The position numbers and the translations under genes are program-made. From positions 834,001 through 898,000 of the forward strand of contig NZ_CP104550.1 in assembly GCF_025397995.1 (NCBI RefSeq): a DNA stretch of 64,000 bases, written 5' to 3'. This DNA comes from Methanothermobacter wolfeii (lineage in GTDB: Archaea; Methanobacteriota; Methanobacteria; Methanobacteriales; Methanothermobacteraceae). Shown piece after piece: positions 17,262-26,673 of this stretch. Positions within the stretch are counted from its first letter, which is position 1. Each line of letters begins with the position of its first letter. The notes under the pieces are model-generated. The model saw only the letters and a list, made by a program, of their open reading frames with translations, made no database searches and was not told the DNA's origin.

Positions 17262-17470
17262 ATGGTTGAGACAAAGACCTTCAGGATCCTTGAGGACGTG
17301 GCCGACCTTGAAGAGAAGATAAAGAAGTACGAGGACGAGCAGACCAGGAACTCATTATAAACTGGATCTACGACACCCTTGAAATACTTAAGGGTGCTGG
17401 CAGGCTCCTCGAGGAAATTGAAGAGAGGCTTGACCTCCTTGAAGAGGAGATCGAGAAGAAGAAATTCTGA
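17262..17470 (+). pseudogene. Frameshifted small coiled-coil protein gene
   Basis: ATG 17262 has GGGGTGAT just upstream and reads MVETKTFRILEDVADLEEKIKKYEDEQTR, then a stop at 17358-17360. In the neighbouring frame, from about 17348, the text ELIINWIYDTLEILKGAGRL continues with LLEEIEERLDLLEEEIEKKKF to TGA 17468-17470. Both halves are amphipathic coiled coil and join naturally into about 68 residues. A one-base indel near 17345-17350 breaks the gene. It may be a recent mutation or a sequence error. Family unknown; it directly follows the DUF169 gene. Confidence 0.6.
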
Positions 17471-17474
17471 TACC

Positions 17475-17512
17475 GTGGCTGATCTTTATTCAGCCACAGG
17501 ATTTGTTTTTTT
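17475..17512 (+). terminator. Stem-loop followed by T-tract
   Basis: GTGGCTGA (17475-17482) and TCAGCCAC (17490-17497) form a perfect 8-bp stem with a 7-base loop, followed by a run of eight Ts. It lies 4 bases after the coiled-coil gene's stop and before the convergent nucleotidyltransferase. Archaeal termination mainly needs the U-tract; the stem is an extra. Confidence 0.65.
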
Positions 17513-17582
17513 TATTGAAGTTCAGATCCCAGTTAAAATCTACCTTCTAAACCAAACTGCAGTCCCACAGTCACGTGATGAA

Positions 17583-18230
17583 TCAGTCCCCATTAGAACT
17601 GAAGTATCTCCTTATCTCAAGGTAATCGTTGTAGTGGTTTATGTTTATGAGTTCAACCGGATCTTCAGCCCCAACACCGTAGAGCCTCACCCCATCCTCC
17701 ACCATCCTCCAGAGGATGGGGTTGATGTTACCGCTACCATGGGGGAGGTAATCAAGAAGGATCCTCCTTGGAGCCGCAAATGGCATTCCAAGGCCCTCTG
17801 CACCTTGAAGCCACCCTGTATCCCTCCTGGCGAGTATGGATATTCTGTCATCGCCTGAATATTCAATCAAGCGTCTGTAGGTTCTGCTGGAAACCGCTGG
17901 CTGGTCTCCTGCTGCGCAGAGCACCATGTCACCCCCTGAGGCCCTGACACCGTTGAGGAGGGACTCGGAGAGGGGCACGTCCGGGGGGCTGTTCCTCACG
18001 GTTTTAACGTTAAAGCCCCTGATGCGCTCCTCCACCTCCATGAAGTGGTGGCCGGTTACCACGATGCACTCATCAACTCCTGCATCAAGCACCCCGGCTA
18101 ACGTATGCTCAATCACCGTCCCCCCTTTGAGGGGCAGGAGGAGCTTGTGGACCCTCTCAAGTCCAAGTTCAGCCAGATCCCTCTTCATCCGGCTCCCGCG
18201 GCCTGCAGCCGTTACAACCGCCGATATCAT
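17583..18230 (-). CDS. MobA-like nucleotidyltransferase
   Basis: A 215-residue NTP transferase of the MobA/GT-A type. The N-terminal ISAVVTAAGRGSRMKRDL is the nucleotide-binding loop (AAGxGxRM), followed by the conserved lysine (VHKLLLPLKGG) and the metal-binding aspartate in VLCAAGDQPAV. The C-terminal PVELININHYNDY resembles the sugar-1-phosphate/MobA end. The substrate is not readable. It ends the cell wall operon (19409-23833). Pseudomurein peptides are known to be built on a UDP group bound to the amino group of glutamate, so an activating nucleotidyltransferase here would fit; that is inference. Confidence 0.75.
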   Translation of the reverse strand: MISAVVTAAGRGSRMKRDLAELGLERVHKLLLPLKGGTVIEHTLAGVLDAGVDECIVVTGHHFMEVEERIRGFNVKTVRNSPPDVPLSESLLNGVRASGGDMVLCAAGDQPAVSSRTYRRLIEYSGDDRISILARRDTGWLQGAEGLGMPFAAPRRILLDYLPHGSGNINPILWRMVEDGVRLYGVGAEDPVELININHYNDYLEIRRYFSSNGD

Positions 18231-18239
18231 GGGGTTACC

Positions 18240-19409
18240 TCATACAGGTTCAAGGCGATAGAGCCTTGCATATATCTTTGTACCCGCACCTGAACCGGTG
18301 GTCCACATCTCGATGAGGACAGGGTACTTACCCGTATTCTTCACCTTTATTCCTGTTGCAGGGTTGAATCCAAAGAGCACGGCATGGAACTCCCAGGTCA
18401 TCCCCCTGGGGAGGGGCATCCCTGCACCTGTAACAACGGCCCTGAGGGCCCTTGCGGGTGGACAGGACCCGTGGGAGGCATAGCCACCGGGGGCCTCAGG
18501 GTCCCTGGACGCTGTGAACCTCACGGTCTCCTTCCCGGATCCCTCAGTACCAGGAGGGATTATGGTCCCATTCCATGCAGCTGCAAAGGCCCTTGCATTG
18601 AATGCCCTCTTGTTGTCATCGTATTCAGGATAGGATCCAAGGTAGCTTACCGCACTCGAAATCTGCACCTTACGGTAATCCTTCATGTAGACCATCACCG
18701 GGGAGCCAGATGGATAGTTCTCCATGTAGGTGATTACCTCCTCACCGAAGAGCTCCTCTATCCGTTCAGGGGGTACTGGAAGCCTCCCATCAGTGAAACC
18801 TGAGAGCTGATAGTCCAGGACTATCCTGTCCCCATCATCAGCCCTTTTAAACCACCTCTTTATCCTTTCAGCCGATTTATACCTGTGGGGGACGGTGCTG
18901 TTACTTATACTGTCAGCCGGGACCTCTTTAATCTTCCTGCCATTTTCAATGATCTCAAGAACATCCCCTCTCCTGACACCATAGGTGTAGGGCGTCTTGT
19001 AGGCCCAGAGGAATGCGGGGGGTTCCTGGACAACAAGTTTATCCCCCGAGACCCTGATTACCCCGGGGCCATTAACGGTTGATCTGCCCTCATGGTCTAT
19101 TCCACCGGTCATCTCAGAGACCGGTGTGCGGACAGCGCCTGTGAGGAGCGCCATGAGGAGGTTGCCGGGGTCCATGTAGTTGAAGCTGTCAAGGAGGTAA
19201 TCGGGGTGCAGGAGGAGGGGAACGCTCCTCACCCCTGACTCGTCGATGACATCATCACCCTCAAGGACGGTGCTGCCAGGAGGGAAGGCCGCTATCTCCT
19301 CCGGGTTCTGGGGCTCCATACTATCCTCAAGGTAGAGGCCTGCTGCGGCTGCCAGTACAGTAATGAGGATTATGATTGAAAGGCACCTAACTGAACGCTT
19401 CCTCAGCAT
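18240..19409 (-). CDS. Membrane-anchored envelope protein, possibly VanW-like
   Basis: 389 residues starting with a basic stretch and a hydrophobic signal-anchor (LSIIILITVLAAAAGLYL), then a large extracytoplasmic part. Its last 130 residues (ASHGSCPPARALRAVVTGAG, then MTWEFHAVLFG and KVKNTGKYPVLIEMW) loosely follow the VanW order: Gly-Cys motif, helix, late His, then N-x-G/T-x-x-P-V/I. I offer VanW-like as a tentative label. ATG 19409 has AGGAGG 8 bases upstream, better than GTG 19427. It overlaps the double Mur ligase gene by 23 bases, indicating tight coupling and a wall-related role. Confidence 0.6.
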   Translation of the reverse strand: MLRKRSVRCLSIIILITVLAAAAGLYLEDSMEPQNPEEIAAFPPGSTVLEGDDVIDESGVRSVPLLLHPDYLLDSFNYMDPGNLLMALLTGAVRTPVSEMTGGIDHEGRSTVNGPGVIRVSGDKLVVQEPPAFLWAYKTPYTYGVRRGDVLEIIENGRKIKEVPADSISNSTVPHRYKSAERIKRWFKRADDGDRIVLDYQLSGFTDGRLPVPPERIEELFGEEVITYMENYPSGSPVMVYMKDYRKVQISSAVSYLGSYPEYDDNKRAFNARAFAAAWNGTIIPPGTEGSGKETVRFTASRDPEAPGGYASHGSCPPARALRAVVTGAGMPLPRGMTWEFHAVLFGFNPATGIKVKNTGKYPVLIEMWTTGSGAGTKIYARLYRLEPV

Positions 19410-22326
19410 ACCTGAATCCTCCTTCACCGATTATGAGCACGGTATCATCAGGACCCGCGATTTCAAGGGCTTTCTTCACAGCCTCAATTACCTGTTCCCT
19501 GCTGGCTCCAAGTGTACCGGCCCCTGCCCTTCTCCTGCTCGATTCAATGTTAACGGTTTCTGTTTTAATCATGTCTGATGCTCTTCTTGCAGCGTATGAG
19601 GCCGGGATAACGATATCTGCATCTGAGAGGATTGATGCTATCTCCCTGTCACCATCAATCCCGCTCTCTGAGGCGACCGTGTTAACAACGATCAGCCTTC
19701 CATCCATTCCACCAAGTGTCTGCATGACCGCCCTCACACCGGCAGGGTTATGTGCATAGTCAAGGATGACCCTTGGAGTCTTTGAAATCTCCTGGAACCT
19801 TCCCCTGACACCGCTGAAGGACTCTATGCCCTTAACGATCTCATCAATCCCCAAGCCCATCCTACATGCCGCTGCCGCTGCTGCAAGGGCATTGTAGACA
19901 TTGAAGATGCCAGGAATTGGCAGTTTAACCTCCCTCATCCTGGACCCTATAACCAGTTTGAATCCTTCAGGGGACGCCTCCACGGCCATGACCTGGGGCT
20001 GGGGCCTCCTGTATCCACATAAGCACCTGTAGTCGCCCAGGTGGCCCATGTATCGTTTCATGTACCTTAATTTGTTACCGCAGTGGGGGCATTCTCTTCC
20101 CTCAGGGATGACGTTGTCGGATTCCATGCTCTGGATGCCATAGAGAATCGTTCTGTCCTCCGGGAGTTCATCCGCAAATGATGCCACCACAGGGTCATCC
20201 GCATTAAGTATTAATGTGTCTGCAACTTCAAGGATCTCCCTCTTACATTCAACATAGTCCTGAAAGCTCCTGCCGCCGGAGAGGTGGTCCCGTGAAATGT
20301 TTGTTATAACCCCTGTGGAGACCTCCGATAGGAGGGCTGAATTCCTGATCTCACCCCTCCTCCCGAAGGTGCCTATCTCAACAACAGCAACATCCCCTGG
20401 CAGCCTTGCCTGGAGTGCGGGGACGAGTTCCGTGTTACCCTGTATTCTGAGGTGGTGCTCGGGGACATCCATGCCGGCTGTCCTGAGGATGGACTTCAGC
20501 ATCCCTGTGGTGGTTGTCTTCCCGTTGGTCCCTGTAATCCCTATAACGGGTTTTTCTGGGGGGTAGAGGTTGAGGACGTCCTCCACACCGATAACCTCCC
20601 CTTCAAATCCCTCAAGGAGTCCCTGGATTTTTCTGTTATTCTCAAGGGATGGGGTCACTGCGATGGTCCCCGCCCTCCTCAGAACCTCAGGGTCATGGCC
20701 GCCCAGGTCCAGTTCAATCCCCTCAGCCCTGAAGACGCCCTCAAGGGGTGTTTCGTCGCTGATATCTGACACGATGACCCGGTTCCCCCTGGCCCTGAGA
20801 TTCCTTGCCATGAGGCTCCCCACGTTTCCGCATCCGCCGAGGACAACCGTGTAGTTCCTGAAGGAGTCAATGGCCCTCTCAACGTCTTCCCTGACCTTAC
20901 CGTAGGCATTCACAACCCCGGGGCCTATGTGGAGTATTATGTCACCCTCATCTGCCATCTGCAGTGCCCTGAGGATGCTCTCATGGACGCTCCGGGTCTT
21001 TATGGTTTTATCCTCACCGGCACCCCGGGCCACCTCATCGGCGGCTGACATGTCCAGTTCCTCGGTTGTCTCGTTCATTCCACTTACAATGACAGTATCC
21101 GCGCCTTCACCCAGTATCTTCCCTATCCTGTACTTGTCCCTCACGGTGAGGGTGTCGGGGTTGTCAAGGCTTATTATAAGCCTCCCCCCTGTTTCAACGC
21201 CCTCGAGGAGTTTCTCCATGCTCTCAGGGTTGTGGGCTGCGTCCATGTAGACCCTGACGCCATCAACCTCGTCTATGAATTCGAATCTGCCCCTTATCCC
21301 CCTGAAGTTCTCTATACGTTTCTTAACATCTTCAAGGTCCATGCCAAGGGCCAGGGCCACCGTTATGGCTGCAAGGGCATTCTCTATGTTGAATATTCCC
21401 GGGACCCTGAGCCTTATCTCTGTTGAGACATGTCCCTCAAGGTCCCCTCCCTTACTGCAGGAGGCTGCAGGGACCCCTGAGATTTTGAGGGTGAACCTTG
21501 AGCCATCCAGGCCCATGAGTTCTATGTCCGAAGCCTCCACCTGGAATTCCCCTCCATCATCACCCCTGATTCCATAGATAACATGTTCCACTTCAAGGCC
21601 GCGGCTGAGTTCCCTGACCACCGGGTCGTTGCCGCAGAGCACCAGGACCCCGCCAGGGGCTATAAGGTCCTTTATTGAGAAGTTCCTCTCAATGTACTCG
21701 TTGTGGTCCCTGAATTCATCCATATGATCAGGGGTCAGGTTTGTCACGACACCCGAGCAGAGCTCAAGGCCGTCAGCCATCCTTATGGTCCCGTGCGGTA
21801 ACTCGAAGACCGCCATGTCCCTCCTTGTGATTTCACCCTTCACAACAAGGTCCACCAGGCCCTCTATCACCAGGGAGTCCTGGAGGGATGAAAATGAAAC
21901 CGTCCTGTACTCTGATGAGAGTATGAAGTCTATCATGTTGGTGGTGGTGGTCTTCCCGTCGGTACCTGCGATTCCAACCATGGGTATGACTATGAGTTCA
22001 TTGAGGATCCTGCCTATATCCGATGTTGTGATCCTGATTATGTCCTTCTCCTTCTCGGCCTCCCTGATGAGTCCATGTACATGGGCATCCCGGGGTATGT
22101 TCGGTGAGATGAATACTGCGTCTGCCTCCAGTATGTCCTGGATGCTGTGGCCTCCAAGCCTGAACCTTATCCCCTCGGCCTCCATTTCAGGTATCCTCTT
22201 CCTTGCCTTGGGGGGTAGCTCCTCGAATCTTCTGATGTCATTGACAAGCACTTCATTGCCAAGGTGTCTGAGTAATCTTGCTGCTGGTCTTCCTGCGTTT
22301 CCTGCTCCGAGTACAAGCACGTTCAT
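19387..22326 (-). CDS. Double Mur ligase; second half MurT-like with zinc ribbon
   Basis: About 979 residues made of two complete Mur ligases in tandem. Each half has its own N-terminal Rossmann domain (NVLVLGAGNAGRPAARLL; YTVVLGGCGNVGSLMARNL), ATP loop (GIAGTDGKTTTT; GITGTNGKTTTT) and ligase C-domain (YMDAAHNPESM; LDYAHNPAGV). The second half carries an inserted cysteine set, CPHCG and CLCG, 20-odd residues apart, like the zinc ribbon of MurT-type ligases. Archaeal Mur homologues are thought to build the pseudomurein peptide. A fused pair could add two residues in sequence. GTG 22347 is an alternative start; ATG 22326 matches the Rossmann start better. Confidence 0.85.
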   Translation of the reverse strand: MNVLVLGAGNAGRPAARLLRHLGNEVLVNDIRRFEELPPKARKRIPEMEAEGIRFRLGGHSIQDILEADAVFISPNIPRDAHVHGLIREAEKEKDIIRITTSDIGRILNELIVIPMVGIAGTDGKTTTTNMIDFILSSEYRTVSFSSLQDSLVIEGLVDLVVKGEITRRDMAVFELPHGTIRMADGLELCSGVVTNLTPDHMDEFRDHNEYIERNFSIKDLIAPGGVLVLCGNDPVVRELSRGLEVEHVIYGIRGDDGGEFQVEASDIELMGLDGSRFTLKISGVPAASCSKGGDLEGHVSTEIRLRVPGIFNIENALAAITVALALGMDLEDVKKRIENFRGIRGRFEFIDEVDGVRVYMDAAHNPESMEKLLEGVETGGRLIISLDNPDTLTVRDKYRIGKILGEGADTVIVSGMNETTEELDMSAADEVARGAGEDKTIKTRSVHESILRALQMADEGDIILHIGPGVVNAYGKVREDVERAIDSFRNYTVVLGGCGNVGSLMARNLRARGNRVIVSDISDETPLEGVFRAEGIELDLGGHDPEVLRRAGTIAVTPSLENNRKIQGLLEGFEGEVIGVEDVLNLYPPEKPVIGITGTNGKTTTTGMLKSILRTAGMDVPEHHLRIQGNTELVPALQARLPGDVAVVEIGTFGRRGEIRNSALLSEVSTGVITNISRDHLSGGRSFQDYVECKREILEVADTLILNADDPVVASFADELPEDRTILYGIQSMESDNVIPEGRECPHCGNKLRYMKRYMGHLGDYRCLCGYRRPQPQVMAVEASPEGFKLVIGSRMREVKLPIPGIFNVYNALAAAAAACRMGLGIDEIVKGIESFSGVRGRFQEISKTPRVILDYAHNPAGVRAVMQTLGGMDGRLIVVNTVASESGIDGDREIASILSDADIVIPASYAARRASDMIKTETVNIESSRRRAGAGTLGASREQVIEAVKKALEIAGPDDTVLIIGEGGFRYAEEAFS

Positions 22327-22361
22327 GTTCCTGATCAAGTTATGCACCCATCATCCTTTAT

Positions 22362-23591
22362 TTAACAATCACTGGAAGGGAGATCATGATCCATTAATCC
22401 TTCAAGTTCCTCCTGGATGGCCGTTATCCTTTCCTGGCCGTTCCCACCCACAAGTATCCTCCTGTACTTTCCTGAGAATTCAAGGATCATTTCAGGGATC
22501 CTTCCTGCATCATCCACCCTCAGGACCCGCATGCTGCCAGGGTCCCCCAGGTACTCCATGGCCTCGTCAACCGTGTCCTCAAGGCCTGGGAAGAGTACCA
22601 GGACCTCCGGTGGTGATGAAAGAACCTCATCCAGTATCCTGAACCTCCATGTCTCTGACCTCCTGGGGGTTCCTATGAACATCACATCGAAGGGTCCCTC
22701 TGAGAGGACGGCCCTCAGGGCGTGGGGGTTGTCTGTTTTCCCGATGGTGACCTTTGAACCGTTGATGGTGAATGACCTCACCCGACCCTTCACAGGCTTA
22801 AAATTAGCAAGGTACTTCCTCAGGGCATCTTCAGGGACTCCCAGGAATCTCAGAGCCTCCAGAGCGGCCCCCGCGTTCTTTCTGTTGAATCTTCCCTCAA
22901 GCAGGAGTTCGCCGGTGTAATCACGGTACTCTCTGACCCATGACGCATCCGCCGTGAGTTCTTCAAGGTGGGGTTCATCTGCACTGATTATAACATTCAT
23001 ACCACTTAAAAATTTCTGAACCGACCTCCGGTAATTCTCAAGGGAGTCATGGAAGTCCATGTGGTCCTGGCCGATGTTCGTAAGGACAACCAGGGATGGG
23101 TTGAAGCACCTTGATGCGAATTCAAGGGTCATGTCACAGACCTCCACCACAATGTAGTCGAATTTCTCCTCCGAGGCCCTGAGGAATATCTCTGTGTAGC
23201 CCTGGAAACCTCCGCCTGCGTTTCCTCCGAGAAGAACCCTTCTACCGGACTCCCTCAGCACATGGGCTATCATGGATGCCGTTGTTGTCTTACCGTTGGT
23301 CCCGGTCACCAGTACCGTGGGGATCCTCCTGTGGTCATCAAGTACCTTGCATAGGAGTTTTTTATTGAATCTCTCGGCGATCTCTGTCCCCATCATTGAG
23401 GGGCTGAGGGCAACGGCATCCGCGGATTCTATCCTTTCCATGTCATGGAATCCAAGGTCAACATCCACTCCCTCAAGGTCAGCATTGACATCCTCCCTTA
23501 TGTCACTGGCATATACACTGTGACCCCTCCTTTTAAGGGATTCAGCTGCCCTTAAGCCCTCAACACCAAGTCCCAGAACCGCAACCTTCAT
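22362..23591 (-). CDS. Mur ligase family protein (MurD/MurE-like)
   Basis: A 409-residue single Mur ligase: Rossmann start (KVAVLGLGVEGLRAAESL), ATP loop VLVTGTNGKTTTASMI near residue 100, the NIGQDHMDFHDSLENY segment that carries the catalytic His/Asp neighbourhood, and a C-terminal ligase domain. Its C-domain is shorter and more diverged than in bacterial MurD, and I cannot name its amino acid substrate. It is followed on the same strand by the double Mur ligase at 35 bases and preceded by a small membrane protein, so these probably form one pseudomurein peptide operon. Confidence 0.85.
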   Translation of the reverse strand: MKVAVLGLGVEGLRAAESLKRRGHSVYASDIREDVNADLEGVDVDLGFHDMERIESADAVALSPSMMGTEIAERFNKKLLCKVLDDHRRIPTVLVTGTNGKTTTASMIAHVLRESGRRVLLGGNAGGGFQGYTEIFLRASEEKFDYIVVEVCDMTLEFASRCFNPSLVVLTNIGQDHMDFHDSLENYRRSVQKFLSGMNVIISADEPHLEELTADASWVREYRDYTGELLLEGRFNRKNAGAALEALRFLGVPEDALRKYLANFKPVKGRVRSFTINGSKVTIGKTDNPHALRAVLSEGPFDVMFIGTPRRSETWRFRILDEVLSSPPEVLVLFPGLEDTVDEAMEYLGDPGSMRVLRVDDAGRIPEMILEFSGKYRRILVGGNGQERITAIQEELEGLMDHDLPSSDC

Positions 23592-23605
23592 TGCTTCACC
23601 GTCAG

Positions 23606-23833
23606 CTAGTCCTCTTCGTCTTCCCTGACCCCGTACTCCTCCCTGAGCTGCTCCACAGCATCCCTTGAAACCTGGGGTTTAACTGGTTTTTTCTCCTCTT
23701 CCTTCTTCCTTTTACGTTTCCCCAGGGATATGATGATGAATATGGCGGCCGCTGCCGCTGCTGTGAGGATGATGACCGTTATGATAACCTCCATACTTAC
23801 CACTGGAGCCTCTGTACCTGAACCGGGTCCCAT
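23606..23833 (-). CDS. Small single-span membrane protein
   Basis: 75 residues: short N-terminus, one membrane helix (VIITVIILTAAAAAAIFIII), a lysine-rich stop-transfer stretch (GKRKRKKEEEKK) and a charged cytoplasmic tail. GAGGTG 5 bases before ATG 23833 supports the start. It is first in the cell wall operon, 14 bases before the Mur ligase, and could tether the ligases to the membrane, which is inference. No family recognised. Confidence 0.6.
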   Translation of the reverse strand: MGPGSGTEAPVVSMEVIITVIILTAAAAAAIFIIISLGKRKRKKEEEKKPVKPQVSRDAVEQLREEYGVREDEED

Positions 23834-23880
23834 CTTGACACCTCAATTTTATATGAATAATAACACAATATATACATTAC

Positions 23881-24447
23881 ATGATAATAAAGGATCTTAG
23901 GGGTCAGGGAGGTGCTGAGTACATACTTCTTTTTGGAGCCATCATAGTAATAGCCATAGCAGCCCTCTACATATACGTATCCTACTTCAGGATCTCCGGT
24001 GATGAAGCGGTGGATGTTACCCTCACCATCACGAATACCGGTCCCTCGAAGAGCTTATTCATATATGAGGCCAACAATACCACGGGCGGCGGGAGCAGAC
24101 ATATATCATCAGGCAACCCTGGTAACAGGTTCTTCCTGCTCCAGCCAGGTGCCAGCAGCACCTTCAGCCTTGGCCGGATGACGGCGGGGACATCGTTCAC
24201 CATTGAGGGGGGTGTGGGTGACCCCAGGCGGGGTGCGGATGACCTCAGGGGTATAGGCCAGAGGGGCCTCTGGACCCTCAGGATAGGCAACCAGACATAT
24301 TCATGGACAATAAACGGTCCCTACGACTACAGGAAGAACCCAACGGGCAGTGTGATCATGTCGTTCTCGATAAGCGGTGGTAAAGGTTCTCCATTCAGGT
24401 TCAGCGCCGACCAGCTCAGGGTCAGGGGTAACGTCTCAGGAGGATGA
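23881..24447 (+). CDS. Class III signal peptide protein (pilin-like)
   Basis: 188 residues. The short charged start MIIKDLRGQ is followed by [31 protein letters not shown] with a hydrophobic helix is the class III signal peptide that EppA-type prepilin peptidase cleaves before the Q. The rest is a beta-rich, Gly/Ser-rich extracellular domain ([32 protein letters not shown]). It is probably a pilin-like surface subunit. The start has no ribosome site; TATA-like CAATATATAC sits immediately upstream, so it may be leaderless. Its gene is 3 bases from msrA. Confidence 0.8.
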   Translation: MIIKDLRGQGGAEYILLFGAIIVIAIAALYIYVSYFRISGDEAVDVTLTITNTGPSKSLFIYEANNTTGGGSRHISSGNPGNRFFLLQPGASSTFSLGRMTAGTSFTIEGGVGDPRRGADDLRGIGQRGLWTLRIGNQTYSWTINGPYDYRKNPTGSVIMSFSISGGKGSPFRFSADQLRVRGNVSGG

Positions 24448-24450
24448 ATC

Positions 24451-24942
24451 ATGGGAAAACTCAGGAAGGCAACCTTTGGAGCCGGGTGCTTCTGGGGTGT
24501 TGAGGATGCCTTCAGAAGGATAGATGGAGTTGTATCCACAAGGGTTGGTTACATGGGGGGTCACATGGAAGATCCGACCTATGAGGATGTCTGCACCGGC
24601 CTCACCGGTCATGCAGAGGTTGTTGAGGTGACCTTCGACCCGGATATTGTAAGCTACAGCGACCTCCTTGATGTTTTCTGGAGCATCCATGACCCCACGA
24701 GCCTTAACAGGCAGGGCCCTGATGTTGGTGAGCAGTACCGTTCCGTGATATTCTACCATGATGAGGAGCAGAGGAGGCTGGCCCTGAGGTCAAGGGATGA
24801 AGTTGGAAGGGCAGGGAGGTTCAGCAGGGAGATAGTCACGGCCATTGAACCTGCAGGGACCTTCTATGAGGCAGAGGAGTACCATCAGCAGTACCTTGAG
24901 AAGAACCCCCAGAGAAGATGCTACATAAGAAGAATGTTCTAG
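24451..24942 (+). CDS. msrA: Peptide-methionine (S)-S-oxide reductase
   Basis: 163 residues, normal MsrA length. The catalytic motif [12 protein letters not shown] lies near residue 10, then [50 protein letters not shown] and HQQYLEKNP. It repairs oxidised methionine using thiols. The resolving cysteine usual near the C-terminus may be the one in [18 protein letters not shown] precedes ATG 24451, and the start lies 3 bases after the pilin-like gene's stop, so the two are co-transcribed. Confidence 0.95.
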   Translation: MGKLRKATFGAGCFWGVEDAFRRIDGVVSTRVGYMGGHMEDPTYEDVCTGLTGHAEVVEVTFDPDIVSYSDLLDVFWSIHDPTSLNRQGPDVGEQYRSVIFYHDEEQRRLALRSRDEVGRAGRFSREIVTAIEPAGTFYEAEEYHQQYLEKNPQRRCYIRRMF

Positions 24943-24999
24943 GTAGGATGTTCTGTGGGGATGCGGGAAAAACTCCATCTGAAATGCAAAGGGGTGTTT

Positions 25000-26673
25000 A
25001 TGATGAAGATAGAAGGTGATGCTGCCCTTGTCCTTGGTGGTGAGGCAGGGCAGGGCATCCAGACGGTCGAGGCTCTCCTGATAAGGGCCTTCAAGGCCAC
25101 GGGTTACCATATATTCTCCTCAAAGGAGTACATGTCACGTGTCAGGGGAGGTGAGAACTCAACCCTCATAAGGGTCTCATCCAGGCCCGTGAGGGCCTAC
25201 ACAGAAAGGATCGATGTGCTTTTTGCACTGAGCAGGGGTGCTGTGGAGCACCTCGGGGACCGTATAGGGGACACCCTGATAGTTACAGATGATGGGTACG
25301 GGATTGAAGGGGCAGTGGCCCTCCCCATAATCTCAAGGGCGGAGGAACTCGGCGGACCCATATTTGCCAACGTGATAGCTGCAGGAGCCGCTGCAAGCCT
25401 ATTCCAGGTGAAGCAGGAGGTCTTTGATGATGCTGTGAGGTCACTCTTTGAACGTAAGGGTCCTGAAATCCTCAGGAAAGACCTTGAGGCGGGTAGAATC
25501 GGCTATGAAATTGGAGAGAAACTCAGGAACCACCTCCATGTCATGGTTGAACCCGACCCTGCTGTCAGGGACCACCTGCTCCTTAACGGCACCGAGGCTA
25601 CGGGTATGGGGTGCATTGCAGGGGGATGCCGGTTCATGTCATCCTATCCCATGACACCCTCAACACCCCTCCAGGTCTTCATATCAGAGAATGCTGATGA
25701 ATTCAACATGGTCTTTGAGCAGGCGGAGGATGAGATTGCAGCCATAAACATGTGCCTCGGCGCATCCTATGCCGGTGCAAGGTCCCTTGTTGCAACGTCA
25801 GGCAGTGGATTCGCCCTCATGGAGGAGGCTGTTGGACTGGCAGGGATGATGGAGACACCCCTTGTTATCTATATCGGTCAGCGCCCGGGACCCGCCGTGG
25901 GGCTACCTACAAGGACAGCCCAGGAGGATCTTAACCTTGCACTCTATTCCGGGCCGGGGGAATTTCCAAGGGCAATATTCGCACCTGGAAGACTTGAAGA
26001 CGCGCCAGGGATAGCTGCTCATGCCTTTAACCTTGCAGACAGGTACCAGATCCCTGTCTTCATCCTTTCTGATCAGTACTTTGCAGACCTCTACTACAAC
26101 ATCCCTGAAATTGATGTTGATGCTGAAATAGAGGAGCATATCACCGAAACAGGGCCTGACTACAGAAGGTTTGAATTCACAGATAGCGGAATCTCCCCGA
26201 GGGGTGTGCCGGGTTATGGTGAAGGTCTTGTCCGTGTGGACTCTGATGAACATGATGAGGATGGCTTCATAACAGAGGACCTTGATGTGAGGAGGAGGAT
26301 GGTTGAGAAGAGGAACATGCGCCTTGACATGCTCAGGGAGGAGGCGCTGCCGCCGGAGGTCTACGGTGACGACTCCTCTGCAGTGATATGCTGGGGTTCA
26401 AATTACTGGCCGGTGCGGGAGGCCATTGAGGAATCGGATGCAGAGGTCAGCATGGTGCACTTCAGCCAGGTCTATCCCATCCCCGGTGACGTCCTTGAAC
26501 TCCTTGAGTCCTTTGACAGGACCGTTGTGGTTGAGAACAACTACAGAGGACAGTTCGCTGACCTCCTTAAACTTGAACTCGGATTTGAGGTCCATGAAAG
26601 ATTCAACAAGTATAACGGGATGCCCTTCAGTGTCGAAGAGATAAAGGGCCTCCTGGATGAGGTGGGAGAATGA
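25000..26673 (+). CDS. 2-oxoacid:ferredoxin oxidoreductase, fused gamma-alpha subunit
   Basis: About 557 residues. Residues 1-180 are the gamma domain ([18 protein letters not shown], then [19 protein letters not shown]). Residues 190-557 are the alpha (pyrimidine-binding) domain with [44 protein letters not shown] and the late [15 protein letters not shown]. With its beta partner it should convert a 2-oxoacid and CoA to an acyl-CoA, reducing ferredoxin; the substrate is not readable. ATG 25000 (or 25003) has GGGGTG upstream. It overlaps the beta gene by four bases (ATGA). Confidence 0.9.
   Translation: MMKIEGDAALVLGGEAGQGIQTVEALLIRAFKATGYHIFSSKEYMSRVRGGENSTLIRVSSRPVRAYTERIDVLFALSRGAVEHLGDRIGDTLIVTDDGYGIEGAVALPIISRAEELGGPIFANVIAAGAAASLFQVKQEVFDDAVRSLFERKGPEILRKDLEAGRIGYEIGEKLRNHLHVMVEPDPAVRDHLLLNGTEATGMGCIAGGCRFMSSYPMTPSTPLQVFISENADEFNMVFEQAEDEIAAINMCLGASYAGARSLVATSGSGFALMEEAVGLAGMMETPLVIYIGQRPGPAVGLPTRTAQEDLNLALYSGPGEFPRAIFAPGRLEDAPGIAAHAFNLADRYQIPVFILSDQYFADLYYNIPEIDVDAEIEEHITETGPDYRRFEFTDSGISPRGVPGYGEGLVRVDSDEHDEDGFITEDLDVRRRMVEKRNMRLDMLREEALPPEVYGDDSSAVICWGSNYWPVREAIEESDAEVSMVHFSQVYPIPGDVLELLESFDRTVVVENNYRGQFADLLKLELGFEVHERFNKYNGMPFSVEEIKGLLDEVGE

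Noticed and set aside
17379-17858. 159-codon plus-strand frame over the nucleotidyltransferase
   Set aside because: It spans the coiled-coil remnant in the wrong frame, the terminator and the antisense of a clear gene.
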